A DNA stretch of 64,000 nucleotides from Aradus depressus (lineage: Eukaryota; Arthropoda; Insecta; Hemiptera; Aradidae), in assembly GCA_963662175.1 (NCBI GenBank), contig OY759218.1, forward strand, positions 15,590,480-15,654,479. The letters run 5' to 3'. The position numbers were made by a program, and so were the translations under genes. Within the stretch, counting starts at the first letter, position 1. Each line of letters starts with the position of its first letter. Under the pieces are notes generated by a model that worked only from the letters and a program-made list of their open reading frames with translations, made no database searches and was not told the origin of the DNA. Below are positions 9,944 to 19,960 of this stretch, piece after piece.

Positions 9944-10892
9944 CAGGTTTGCTAATTGGAGGTGGTTGGATACTGGAGGAAGTTGTACACAATAGAGTGT
10001 GGGAGGTAGATTGCTACGGTAGACTCTGCTACAACTGATTCCAAGCAAATAGCATATGAATTCCTGAGAGCTATCAAACAGGTTTGCTAATTAGAGGTGG
10101 TTGGATAGCTGGAGGAAGTTGTACACGAAAGAGAGTGGGAGGGAGATTGCTACGGTAGACTCTGCTACAACTGATTCCAAGCAAATAGCATATGAATTCC
10201 TGAGAGCTATCAAACAGGTTTGCTAATTAGAGGTGGTTGGATACTGGAGGAAGTTGTACACGAAAGAGAGTGGGAGGGAGATTGCTACGGTAGACTCTGC
10301 TACAACTGATTCCAAGCAAATAGCATATGAATTCCTGAGAGCTATCAAACAGGTTTGCTAATTAGAGGTGGTTGGATACTGGAGGAAGTTGTACACAATA
10401 GAGAGTGGGAGGGAGATTGCTACGGTAGACTCTGCTACAACTGATTCCAAGCAAATAGCATATGAATTCCTGAGAGCTATCAAACAGGTTTGCTAATTAG
10501 AGGTGGTTGGATAGCTGGAGGAAGTTGTACACGAAAGAGAGTGGGAGGGAGATTGCTACGGTAGACTCTGCTACAACTGATTCCAAGCAAATAGCATATG
10601 AATTCCTGAGAGCTATCAAACAGGTTTGCTAATTAGAGGTGGTTGGATAGCTGGAGGAAGTTGTATACAATGCAGAGTGGGAGGGAGATTGCTACGGTAG
10701 ACTCTGCTACAACTGATTCCAAACAAATAGCTTATGAATTCCTGAGAGCTATCAAACAGGTTTGCTAATTAGAGGTGGTTGGATAGCTGGAGGAAGTTGT
10801 ACACAATGCAGAGTGGGAGGGAGATTGCTACGGTAGACTCTGCTACAACTGATTCCAAACAAATAGCATATGAATTCCTGAGAGCTATAAAA
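9944..10892 (+). repeat. Tandem array, 135/136-bp unit, seven copies
   Basis: CAGGTTTGCTAATT starts units at 9944, 10079, 10215, 10350, 10485, 10621 and 10757. Units are almost identical and vary by a single base in length (GGATACTGG against GGATAGCTGG). One frame across most of each unit is open and protein-like (GREIATVDSATTDSKQIAYE), ending at the stop in TTTGCTAA. The array may therefore be a short coding piece, perhaps an exon ending in AAACAG before GTTTGC, that was amplified. The last unit leads into a 132-codon frame (10779-11177), but its 3' part is SINE and Rep1 sequence. Confidence 0.9.
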
Positions 10893-10971
10893 CAAACCAA
10901 CAACTATAATCAGAAAGTACAGAAAAAAAGTTGGTGCAAACAGAAGCGGTTCCATTATATTTTCCATATTG

Positions 10972-11010
10972 AGGGTGCCGGTAGCTCAGAGGTAGGAGCT
11001 TTCTTGCCTA
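10972..11010 (+). repeat. SINE-1 5' head fragment
   Basis: GGGTGCCGGTAGCTCAGAGGTA is the box-A end of the tRNA-derived SINE-1. It is cut off within about 40 bp and joined to Rep1. Confidence 0.55.
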
Positions 11011-11019
11011 CTGAACGGG

Positions 11020-11240
11020 GGGCAGAGGTGAAGCTCAAATCAAAAACCCCAATAATTGCAGATGTAATGAATTTAACGACACAAAATTTAGTAGAAGGAT
11101 TTAGGGGCACCTATGTAAGTAAACTATTGAATATTTGCGCAAACGGTCGACTGGTTTGGAGGGGGGCCAAATATTAATTGATTAGTTTGTTCTGAGGTAG
11201 TACATTCCTGTAATACAGTGATTTCCCGATGATTTTTTTT
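11020..11240 (-). repeat. Rep1, minus fragment
   Basis: It contains AAACCCCAATAATTGCAGAT, the GCGCAAACGGTCGACTGGTT module and a start module, and ends near TGATTTCCCGATGATTTTTT. The distal arm is lost. Confidence 0.7.
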
Positions 11241-11277
11241 TTTTCTATATTGGAATTCCCTTTTAAGAAAATAGCTC

Positions 11278-11560
11278 TAGATGGTAAAGTGGTTAGAGTG
11301 ACTGGTGTGTTACAAGGTGAGGAGATTGGGTCGAAGTCCGCCTGGGGCCTTCTAACTGAGTTTTGATTAGATAGGCTGTTCTGGTATGAAGCCGTTTACT
11401 CAGGTTGACATCGGTTGGAATAATCAGCCAAGAGTTAGGCTGGCCAACTTCCCGAGCCACTGCACCGAGTAATTACCATTTACCTGAGTAACAGGCCTGT
11501 AACTTGCTCAACCCTTCCTGCCCATCTAGCCGTAGCAAAAACATCAATCTTAAACGATCA
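11278..11560 (+). repeat. SINE-3, possible second tRNA-derived SINE
   Basis: TAGCTCTAGATGGTAAAGTGGTTAGAG resembles a tRNA A-box arm, and GGGTCGAAGTCC about 45 bp on resembles a B box (GGTTCGANTCC). The unrelated body continues through CTGAGTAACAGGCCTGTAAC. Only one copy is seen here, so its family status is uncertain. Confidence 0.4.
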
Positions 11561-11662
11561 TTTTACGTCATCACAATCACTCCATATCACACTGTTGATT
11601 TTCTCAGAGCTAAGTGAGCTTTTTCATTTTGACTCTACATCCAAGTTTGATTTTAGATGATC

Positions 11663-11918
11663 TCATGCCCGGACTTTAATTATGAGGTCATATCACCCAC
11701 TACCAGAGCGCTCTTTGTTCGCTCTGTTGGACATGAGGCCGACTACCTACTGTGGGAGTCCTAAATGTTTACCCAGGTATATTCACCTAGAGAACCTGAC
11801 AATGTGCAGGCGCTCGACCATCGCATCAAGGTTTTTCACTTCCCAGATAAAAGGGATTGGAACCCGCGATTCTGATCTCAGTAGGCTAGCATGCAACCTC
11901 TGAGCTACCGATGTCCTC
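11663..11918 (-). repeat. SINE-1 copy, diverged
   Basis: Minus copy from CATGCCCGGACTTTAA to GAGCTACCGATGTCC. Box B is preserved as GGAACCCGCGATTC in inverse. It is clearly older than the copies at 51853 or 53578. Confidence 0.8.
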
Positions 11919-12007
11919 TCGTTAACAGTAGGTGTGATTTAATCACTGTTTAAATCATAGTTTAGTTTACAAATATAATATGTACGAAGTATCGGTGAAA
12001 AATGAAT

Positions 12008-12425
12008 AGAAACAAAAAAAAAATACGGTGAATCACCGGCAATGTACGTCCCTAGCAAGAAAAATCAAGTAAGTTTTCGTCTCCTTCCAAAACTAACCCG
12101 GTTGGGCTAAATTTCGATAGTTGACTTCTGAATCCTCATACCTGATACATTCATTACATCGGAAGTTATAAGAATTTTTGAGTTGGGCCCCCTCTGATCC
12201 CGTCCTTCCGTTCGTCCGATTCCATTGAAAACTCATATGTGTCATCCTTATGGCGTTTTCGGTTTACATATGAAATTGTATGTCGATACATTCATTCAAT
12301 TGGGAGTTATCATGTTCAAACACACACCCAGAGTGACAGAATTTTTTTGTTTTCATTTTTGGCTTCAGGGGTTCAGAAAACATTAAAATTTCGGTGAAAA
12401 GACAACGAATACATAACTTGCACTG
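12008..12425 (+). repeat. Rep1, plus copy
   Basis: It starts ACGGTGAATCACCGGCAATG, continues through CTCATACCTGATACATTCAT, one full monomer and the CAAACACACACCCAGAGTGA block, and ends in a shortened arm. Confidence 0.75.
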
Positions 12426-12842
12426 TGTGTTACGATATAAGGACGACAACTAACGATTGTTAGCGGAATTGGCCGAAGGGAAGAGGGGATCAGATGAGGG
12501 TACTCAAAAACCCCAATAACTGCCCATGTAATGAATGTATCAACACGAAATTTCACATATAAATTCAAAACCCCATAAGGATGACATGTATCAATTATTT
12601 ATCAACGGAATTAGCCGAAGGGAAAGGGAAGATCAGTGGAGTGAGGATTCAGAAGACCCTATATAAGTCAATTATTGATTTTTAGCCTAAACAACCGAAT
12701 GGTTTTGGAGGGAGAGTGAAAACTTAATTGATTAATTTGTTTTAGGGAAGTAAATTGCCTGTGATTCACCGACTTTTTTTTAAATGAATAAAAAACATAT
12801 AATTCTGGGGAAAACTTCACATCGAATTTTTGACAGAATATA
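12426..12842 (-). repeat. Rep1, minus copy interrupted by Tigger
   Basis: Minus monomers run through GATTCACCGACTTTTTTTTA and into the terminal arm, where a Tigger element interrupts at a TA dinucleotide (12841-12842). Confidence 0.7.
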
Positions 12843-13715
12843 CAGTAGAACCTCTTTAAGTCGAACCTCGATAAGTCGAAAACCTCCATTACTCGAAATC
12901 TCAACCCTCTATTAGTCGAAATAATCAGTGAGTCCCTACAAGCCATTTTGGTACATATTTTCCCTCTATAGCTCGAAAAAATAAGTTGGACCTCAGTATC
13001 TCGAACATAGCAATGTTTTATTTTACAACCTTTACAACTCGATTATTTGAAACTTATTACCTCTATAGCTCGAAGATAAATAAGTTACCGACTTTAAGAA
13101 TTTGCCTACAAAGTACACCATTGTTTATTAGAAAACAATTTAGGAGTATACAATAAATAGGATTACCAATTCTAAGAAATGATAAAGGATATTATTATTG
13201 ATTTCATTTGAACTTTAGCGAAGCAAGTCATTTGTTGTCCATTGAAAAATTGTCAGAAGTAGTTTGGTTCTACCGCAATGCACATCAATTTTTATAACAG
13301 TTTACGAATAAAATTGTTAAAACATGAGTGCTGTGAAACGTAAACTGAAAACTTTGAGTCTCGGTGTAAAAGTTAGAAGTGCTCGAAGCTGTGAAGAGCT
13401 GTCAAAAGAAGAAAGATGTTGCTGAACAATTTGGCCTACCAATGAGTACTCTGTCAACAATAATAAAAAATGAATCAGACATCATGAAAAAAATTCAAAA
13501 CGGTCAAAATTTGTCCTGCAAAAGACGACGAATTGCAGAATTTCCCGGCTTGGAGGAGTGCTTACTTAGATGTTTGAGGTGAGTCGGAACCAAAATACAA
13601 GTCGAATTAAAAATCCGCCTAAGTCGAAATCCTCCATAAGTCGAAAACTCTATAACTCGAATTTTTTGGCGTCTCCCTTGATGTTCGACTTATAGAGAAC
13701 ACCTCTATAACTATG
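12843..13715 (+). mobile_element. Tigger/pogo-type DNA transposon, internally deleted
   Basis: The left end starts CAGTAGAACCTCTTTAAGTC, the classic Tigger/pogo terminus, directly after TA. Subterminal AAGTCGAAA and ACTCGAA words repeat in both orientations near both ends (12855-12915 and 13610-13700). The right terminus (GTTCGACTTATAGAGAACAC) is recognisable but its final bases are eroded, and a 5'-truncated SINE-1 begins within 15 bp. Length is about 870 bp, against roughly 2.5 kb for an autonomous Tigger. Only the start of the transposase survives. Confidence 0.82.
13324..13582 (+). pseudogene. Tigger transposase N-terminus (HTH_psq), frameshifted
   Basis: ATG at 13324 opens MSAVKRKLKTLSLGVKV. 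One extra base near 13373 (GTTAGAAGTG) then shifts the frame. The continuing frame reads LEAVKSCQKKKDVAEQFGL and then MSTLSTIIKNESDI, the helix-turn-helix of the pipsqueak/CENP-B type that binds transposon ends. In the family this domain is followed by a second CENP-B helix-turn-helix and a DDE catalytic domain of about 200 residues. Both are deleted here, and the frame stops near 13580. It cannot encode an active transposase. The intact HTH segment might still bind DNA if translated, but there is no evidence of expression. Confidence 0.82.
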
Positions 13716-13726
13716 CTATTCTAAGT

Positions 13727-13962
13727 CCCGGCCGAGGCCCTCAGTTTATTTTATCTGGGAGCCAAAAAATACTTAAGCACGCCTTCTTTCGGATTTCGTT
13801 AAACGATGGTCCCGAGCCTATGCAATGTCAGTCGCTAAAGACCCCTTTGGTAACTAAACTTGGAGTAGGCAAAATTTAAGACTCCCACAGTAGAGACGAA
13901 CTCATGCGACGAAAAAGGCGATATAACCTCGTAGTTAAAGCCCGGGCATGACTCATAATAAC
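13727..13962 (+). repeat. SINE-1, 5'-truncated
   Basis: It starts at CCGGCCGAGGCCCT, lacking boxes A and B, and continues through GGGAGCCAAAAAATACTTAA to CCCGGGCATGACTCATAATAA. Confidence 0.8.
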
Positions 13963-13965
13963 CAG

Positions 13966-14304
13966 TCTACTAATTTGTTATCCTAATTTTATGTAAATTC
14001 TAATTTAGTTATTAGACCCAAATTTTCCACTAAATCCCGGGAGAAAATGCTAGTGTCAGTATTTGTTAATGAGCTCGGCCTGATCAATGGGATACCTCAT
14101 TATATATAACTTGTAATTATCATAAATAGTGGTTGAAGTTATCTGGTCGTTTAGATGTCAGCTCGGTGGATAACCATTATTTTACAAAATATTTGTTAAG
14201 CTTCCCGTCCACGTAGCCACAGATAAGAAAGGTCTATATATCACAGTACCTGGATCTACCATGGTTATGGTAGCACTGTCCTGGTTTGGCTTCGTTCTAC
14301 CGCT
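13966..14304. other. Unassigned, no gene seen
   Basis: Moderate GC, no open frame of note and no recognised repeat. Confidence 0.4.
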
Positions 14305-14600
14305 TCATAATAATAATAATAACATTTATTTCCGTTAAACTATACATAGAAATGCTTATAAATTAAGTAGATCGACCTATCTTAAATCTTAGAATACAAA
14401 TACATACGAAATAAATAATAATATTAATCAATTTATAAATAATAGAAGATACATAAATATCAAATAGGTACTATTTATATTTTTTTTTATAAATATTTTA
14501 TATTAATTTTTTTCATAGATAAATCTTCTTTCAGGACGATATTTCGGTGCGATCACGGGCTCCTTCCTAAGGTGACGGAGAAGGAAATATAGAGAGAAAA
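14305..14600 (-). mobile_element. PLE-3-type element end, decayed
   Basis: (TAA)n then CATTTATTTCCGTTAAACTA matches the other PLE-3-type ends. GGACGATATTTCGG at about 14534-14547 is the eroded counterpart of the GAAA side of the hammerhead-like motif. Confidence 0.5.
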
Positions 14601-14609
14601 AAAAACTGC

Positions 14610-14990
14610 CCCCAGCCCAAATTAATCGATTAGGTTTTAGCTTCTCTAAAACCTATCGACTATTTAGACTGAAACTGAATATTTGATTTACAAAGTGGTT
14701 TTTGAAACTTCATATTAAATTTTATGTGGATAAACTAATTTCATCGGCATTTATTGGGGGTTTTTGAGTTGAGTACCTTCTGATCCCCCCTTCCCTTCTG
14801 CCGATTTGGTTGAGGATTATATTGTACATGTAAAATTTCGTGTCGAAACATTCATTCTATCGAGAGTTATGGTATTCACCAACACACACACAGACAGACA
14901 TTTTACTTCTCCAGCTATATGAAGAAATTCGATGTTGAATTTTCATCGGAAATCCATATTTTCCGTATTCATAATTTCAAAAATGAAAAA
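14610..14990 (+). repeat. Rep1, plus copy meeting an inverted arm
   Basis: A plus core from CCCCAGCCCAAATTAATCGA runs to ACACACACAGACAGACATTT and is joined at 14906 to a minus arm (TCTCCAGCTATATGAAG). The same tail-to-tail fusion is seen at 592, 8937 and 17109. Confidence 0.7.
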
Positions 14991-14999
14991 AAATATATA

Positions 15000-15200
15000 C
15001 AGGGTGGCCCAGATAAGCGGGCCACAAGTGAAATAACTCCTAAACGGTTAGAGATATCAAAATTGTGCATAGGACTAAAGTTGTAGCACTTGCCGAGAGC
15101 TATAGTATGGCGTCCTCGAAAAGACATAAATGACCCTTTTAATGGCTCAAACAGCCCTTCGAAAAGCGGGGTTCCCTTTTGACCCTTAAGTTTCATTACA
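15000..15200 (+). repeat. Possible DNA-element end (ACAGGGTGGCCCA)
   Basis: ACAGGGTGGCCCAGATAAGC followed by AAATAACTCCTAAACGGTTAG resembles element termini common in insect genomes. There is no second copy in the window. The minus frame 14969-15196 has no recognised family. Confidence 0.3.
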
Positions 15201-15348
15201 TTTTATTAAAGTACTAAAGAAACAAGGAAGAACTGTGCAAACAGATTTTTGATACGTCAAGTAGTTCTCGGGAAAAAACGTTAAAAAAAACTAAAAAATT
15301 AAAATTCTGGGGGTATTGAGGGTCAGTCAATGAAGAAAATACTATTCA

Positions 15349-15390
15349 AATGCCAACGTTTCGATATATTTCATATCATCATCAGGGCCT
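15349..15390 (-). ncRNA. Hammerhead-like motif, PLE-2, left arm
   Basis: This is the exact mirror of the motif at 15704-15745 on the opposite strand; see that entry for base pairing. Confidence 0.55.
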
Positions 15391-15703
15391 AACAAACATG
15401 GGCCTCTTCAAATTTAAGTCCCGTTAACTGGGGTTTTCCCCGGATTTATTATCTGTTACCCTCGACCCTTCTGTACCCTTAGTTGAACGTAAGACCTCAC
15501 AGTCTTCATGCCTTCTCCTCAACCATCTATATTCATAGTAAGTTTCCTTGTTGTTCATCAATGTGTATATGTATGTGAATGTATTAGGATGTATATATGT
15601 ATTTATGTGGAGTTGTATGAGTGAATGTATATTTATGTACCTATATATAATTTTAATCGATCACCCATTATATTTTTCTAATCTTGATACCCCCATGTTT
15701 GTT

Positions 15704-15745
15704 AGGCCCTGATGATGATATGAAATATATCGAAACGTTGGCATT
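15704..15745 (+). ncRNA. Hammerhead-like motif, PLE-2, right arm
   Basis: CTGATGA at 15709-15715. Stem II is GATAT/ATATC with a GAAAT loop, after one extra T. GAAA at 15732-15735. Stem III is the self-complementary ACGT (15735-15738), followed by T15739 as the predicted cleavage position H17. Stem I is GCC (15706-15708) with GGC (15740-15742). All core positions fit the hammerhead consensus. The very short palindromic stem III implies pairing between two molecules or two tandem copies, as known for PLE and retrozyme hammerheads. Confidence 0.6.
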
Positions 15746-15879
15746 TGAATAGTATTTTCTTCATTGACTGACCCTCAATACCCCCAGAATTTTGAATTCT
15801 ACAGTCGCTAGCAAACATCTACGTTAAAAAAAACGTTTTTCTTATTCTGAAGTTATTAAATTCCAACTAACACTTATTG

Positions 15880-16110
15880 ATTTGCATCCAAATCTGCCAA
15901 GGGTTTAACTGAAATTCCTTAATAACGGCTGATCTAATAAAGGTATCGACACAAAATTTTAGGTTTTAGAAGCTCCAATGTAGGACCAGTATTGATTTTT
16001 TTTTTTTTCATTGCATATATGTATATACATATACACATACATACATATATATATACTTTTGTACTTTTGACCATGAAGTGACCATGAAATTCCGAATACA
16101 TAACTGAGAG
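15880..16110 (-). repeat. Rep1, minus fragment with simple repeat
   Basis: It holds ATAACGGCTGATCTAATAAA and GAAGCTCCAATGTAGGACC. The arm is split by a TATATACATA-rich simple repeat at 16010-16058. Confidence 0.55.
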
Positions 16111-16387
16111 AATGATAAATTTGCCGAAGGCTCTCTTCCACCGATGTGTAGCTTACACAAATTAATTATACTCCTGTCAGAATTAGATGTTTGTAAGACA
16201 ACAATGGATATAACAGGAACACCTGGAATTGATCATTCCGGTTGGAATGCAATACAGTATGGAGTTGTGACTGTTATTTGAAGTCTCTGTATAGCAGACT
16301 ATAGAATCGAAGCTGTATATGGTTTAGCTAAGGCAGAAATTGAATTGTAGAACTCAATCAACCCATCGAATTCAGTCCATTGTCCAA

Positions 16388-17108
16388 TACGAAAAATCAG
16401 TGAATCTCCGGCTATGTAGTTCCCCAGCACAAGTTAATCTATTATGTTTTCGCACTTCCTCATACTAAAGTTTGCGTCGATACATTCATTATTGGGACAT
16501 TTAAGTTGAGACCTCCTCTGATCCGCCCCTCCCCTTCGGGTGATTCCGCCGAAAATTGATGTGTCGTCCTTTGAGGGTTTTGAATTTACATACGAAATTT
16601 TTTGTCAATACATCCATTACAACGGCAGTTATTCGAGTTTTTATGTTAAGCCACCACCGTAATTTCCCATTCCCTTTGGCCTATATGGCTGAAAATGATA
16701 GGTTTCATCCTTAGAGGGTTCGGTATTATGACTCATGCCCGGGCTTTAACTACGACGTCATATCGTCTACTACCAGAGCGCTTTTTCGTCACTCTGGTGG
16801 ACATGAGCCCAACTCTACTGTGGGAGTCCTAAATTTTGCCTACCCTAAATTTTTATTCAGCAGGGGTATTTAACGAGTACCTGACATCGTACAAGCTCGG
16901 GGACCATCGCTTAACGTCCCATCCGAAGGACGGCCTGCTTAAGTTTATTTGACCTCCCAGATAAAATAAACTAAGGGCCTCAGTCGGGTTTCGAACCCAC
17001 GATCTTGAGCTCAGAAGACAAGCACGTATACCACTGAGCTACCGGCGCCTTCATATATATTTATAAAAATAATAATTATTCGCTAACTTTATGCAGTTTT
17101 TGTGTGCA
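16388..17108 (+). repeat. Rep1, plus copy hosting a SINE
   Basis: It starts ATCAGTGAATCTCCGGCTAT. Monomers run to TAGAGGGTTCGGTA (16725), where SINE-1 interrupts, and resume near TGTGTGCACAGACATTTACT. Confidence 0.75.
16727..17052 (-). repeat. SINE-1, near full length
   Basis: Minus copy from TTATGACTCATGCCCGGGC to GAGCTACCGGCGCC. Box B (GGGTTTCGAACCCAC in inverse) and box A (CCACTGAGCTACC) are intact. Confidence 0.9.
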
Positions 17109-17745
17109 CAGACATTTACTTCTGCAGCTATACGAAGTATAGGGGAATGTATGTAATCAGTCAGAAATTCGATGCGGAGTTTTCAACGGAATTTCATGTT
17201 TTCCGACCACACTTGTTCCAAAAATGAAAAATAAAATATCTGTGTGGCTTTGTGTCTGTTAAAACGATAACACCCAATAGCATGAATGTGCCGATACGAA
17301 ATGTTTCATGTGTATCCAGAACCCTCAAAGGACAAAACCTATTGATTTTCAGACAAATCAAGCAGTGGGGAGGAATGTATTGACACGAAATTTAATATGT
17401 AAATTCATAGTAATATAAAGACGACACCTATCAATATTCAGCGGATCAGCCGAAGGGGAGGGGCGGGTCGGAGGGGGGCTCAACTCAAAAAGCCCAACAA
17501 CTCCCGATGTAATGAAGGTGTGGATATAAATTGTATATTTAAATTCAAAACTTCATATGACACTCATTAAGTTTACGCAAAATCGGTCGAAGGGAGAAGG
17601 GAGATCGACTCAAGAACCCTAGTAACTGCCGATGTAATGAATAAGAAAATGTAAGTCAACTATTGATTTTAGCCGAAATGGTCGATTGGTTTTGGAGATT
17701 GATTAATTCCTGCTGAGGAATTACATTGCCTTTTTTTTTAGATAC
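17109..17745 (-). repeat. Rep1, minus copy
   Basis: The left arm CAGCTATACGAAGTATAGGGG is followed by three monomers, the last ending GCTGAGGAATTACATTGCC. The distal arm is missing. Confidence 0.78.
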
Positions 17746-17781
17746 CTATCTTTTAAGAAATATTTTTAAATGTGTGCTTTC

Positions 17782-18240
17782 TTTTTTTTTTTTTCTTTTT
17801 TTATTTATTTATTTTTTTTTATTTTTTTTTTTTATTCACAAATAGCTATTTACAACTATACAAATATATACAACAAGCAAATGTGCTAATAATGTGATAT
17901 TGGCAATGTCAAAATGTCATGAGGGGAGAAATCACCCAGTGGTGACACTCCCTAGTAACTGTTTTTCTCTCGTTTATAGCAAATCACTGTCACTGTCACT
18001 GCTTCTGCTCAGGAGGTCTCTAGGCCATTGATGCTTAAGCCGTCGTTGGGGAAATATGGCGGAATGGAGGGCATGGACTAGAGGATTATTGTGGGAACTA
18101 AAAAGGGAAAATAATTTTTTATATTTGGATTTAGCGACTTCATTGATGAAAGGTACGTTAAGGTTAGTGTGAAGGGTTTTGTTGGAGACGTAGTAAGGAG
18201 CATTGGCTATTGTACGAAGGATTTTGGATTGAAGGGATTG
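17782..18240 (-). mobile_element. LINE-J insertion, 5'-truncated, 10-bp TSD
   Basis: A minus-strand insertion between GTGTGCTTTC at 17772-17781 and 18241-18250. A long T-rich tract at 17782-17832 is the poly(A) end in minus reading. Upstream on the minus strand lies a 3' untranslated region containing CACTGGGTGATTTC and then C-terminal coding sequence. The same 3' region occurs at about 61440-61580, so both belong to one Jockey-like family (LINE-J). Confidence 0.85.
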
Positions 18241-18252
18241 GTGTGCTTTCAA
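17974..18252 (-). pseudogene. LINE-J ORF2 C-terminus (Jockey clade)
   Basis: An open frame of about 90 codons reads QSLQSKILRTIANAPYYVSN then KTLHTNLNVPFINEVAKSKY, and ends RSSDSDSDLL. The Q.K.LR.I..AP.YVSN..lH.DL pattern is characteristic of the last part of Jockey-clade ORF2, downstream of the reverse transcriptase thumb. The fragment is uninterrupted to its natural stop, so this insertion is relatively young, but it lacks endonuclease and reverse transcriptase because of 5' truncation. The first codons arise from the target duplication. Confidence 0.85.
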
Positions 18253-18261
18253 ATTTAATAA

Positions 18262-18735
18262 TGAACATTTCTAGTAAAGACCAATTTTTTGATAGGATTA
18301 ACTTTTTTTTTTATAGAATTTGATTTACTCAACAAACCGTTTAAATATAATAAATATAAATAAAGTAGATTTTTAAGAAGATACCTCCCGTCATGATATC
18401 ACATATCGAAATCATAACCCTTTTTTTTTTTTTTTGATACAGTTTAAATGCCATTGGGTGGAGGAAACTTACCAATAAAAGAGACAGTGCCTTTTTAGTG
18501 TCCCTGCAATTAGAGCTATCTATAACAGTCAGTCTAAGAAATGGCTTCCTTCGGGGGTGGGGGGGGGGGGGGGGGGGGGGCTGCCTTTGCCCCAAAGCCC
18601 AAAAAGGCAGGCCCTAAAGGCATTTTCATTAGTCTCTTTTACCAAAAGACCCAAAGACCCCACTTCAATTGAAATTTGTTTGTAAAAAAAATATATATAT
18701 ATTTCTATTGCTGCGGGAACGACCAAAGGCTGAAT
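18262..18735. other. Unassigned, with a long G run
   Basis: A stretch near 18262-18345 resembles 31305-31410 (shared ACATTT...AGTAA/TTTGAT and GATTTACTCAA words). A run of about 24 G lies at 18555-18580. No gene is recognised; minus frames at 18341-18726 are low-complexity artefacts. Confidence 0.4.
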
Positions 18736-18747
18736 AAATTAATGGTC

Positions 18748-19213
18748 GGTGAATCGCCAGCTATGTACTTCCCTAGAAAGAATTAATCAGTAAACGTTTT
18801 GATACTCCTCCAAAACCAGTCGATCGTTTGCGCTAACATTCAATAGTTGACTTGCATAGGGGCTCCTAAATCCTCATACTAAATTCATTACATCGGCAGT
18901 TATTAGAGTTTTGAAATGAGCCCCCTCCCCCCCCCCCCTCCCCCCCCCCCCTGGCCGATGTCGCTGAAATTTTACAGGTTTTGATTTCAAGTATGAAATT
19001 TCGTGTTGATACATTCTTTTCATCGGCAAACGCCCTCTCTTCCCCAAAAATCAATCACCCCCTTCCCTTTGGCCGATTTGACTGAAATATGATAAGTAGA
19101 TATGTATACCTTATATATATATATATATGTGTGTGAGTGTGTGGAAACTTAACATTGAATTTTGGATCGATTAACCTCCCCTATACTTCGTATAGCTGGT
19201 GAAGTAAAAAAAA
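18748..19213 (+). repeat. Rep1, plus copy with C-tract
   Basis: Starts GGTCGGTGAATCGCCAGC. CCCCTCC(C)n tracts occupy 18921-18951. The arm ends TATAGCTGGTGAAGTAAAAA. Confidence 0.8.
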
Positions 19214-19444
19214 AAAAAATGTAGGATTGGTATTTATTATTTATTTTATTTTTTAATTTATTTTGTCTTTATTATTTTTTTTCTTCAATAACCTGTAGCA
19301 ATTTTAACCAATATTGGTAGGAATTTATAAGGGAACTTCCTTCTCAATATATAAAAAATTCACAAAATTCCTTAGAGCTGTCTCTGGGAGTAATTAATTT
19401 GAACTGTTTATTAGTGAACTTCTTTAAAAAAAAAAAAAAAAAAA

Positions 19445-19560
19445 TCTCAACACAAAAAACTAAAAATAAACCGTTGTAATGAAAGTATCGACAAAATGCA
19501 GTGAGGATTCAGATGCCACTGTGTAAGTCATATACCGAGTTTTAGCCTTAACGGTATCAT
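19445..19560 (-). repeat. Rep1, minus fragment
   Basis: It holds CCGTTGTAATGAAAGTATCG and GTGAGGATTCAGATGCCACT, then is cut off. Confidence 0.6.
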
Positions 19561-19697
19561 TGATGGAGGATTTCTTTTACACCGTGTTGTATGGAATAAA
19601 CGAGAAACTTTTGATAAAAAAAAATTTGTAATAAAAATAATTAATCTTTTTTAATAAAAAAAAAAAAAAATATATTTTTGTTTCTATTATTCTATAA

Positions 19698-19960
19698 TTG
19701 AAGCGGTCATTGTTAAAAGGGGATATGTGACATCAAATGTCAAAACGACTTTTTTATATTTTCATAATCTTGAGGACTGAACACATCTTCTGTGTTGAAA
19801 TGAGACATGTGCAGTGCGCTCTTTGGTTGTGGTGGAGCTGAGAATATCTGAGTCACTGTTGAAAGGAGGTATGTGACGCAATTCTTTAGGAAGTTTTATT
19901 GAGCTTCCCAAAATTTTTATTTTTGTTACATATCCCCTTTCAACAATGACCGCTTCAATT
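19698..19960. repeat. Inverted repeat of about 35 bp
   Basis: ATTGAAGCGGTCATTGTTAAAAGGGGATATGT at 19698-19729 is matched in inverse at 19928-19959 (ACATATCCCCTTTCAACAATGACCGCTTCAAT). It overlaps an 86-codon minus frame (19762-20022) containing KLPKELRHIPPFNSDSDI, with no recognised family. It may be a foldback DNA element. Confidence 0.6.

Larger units (their letters stand above)
15301..15793. mobile_element. PLE-2 palindromic end insertion
   Basis: Two inverted arms of 102 bp, 15301-15402 and 15692-15793, are perfect or nearly so over GGGTATTGAGGGTCAG, the hammerhead-like motif and AACAAACATGGG. The central 289 bp holds CATGCCTTCTCCTCAACC and TTCATAGTAAG, also found inverted at 45870-45905 in another copy of the family. 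The facing layout matches the larger PLE-1 palindrome at 40263-42494, but no coding sequence is present here. Confidence 0.72.

Noticed and set aside
18341..18726. Proline-rich protein frames on the minus strand
   Set aside because: The proline runs come from a G homopolymer in the plus strand; there is no other support.
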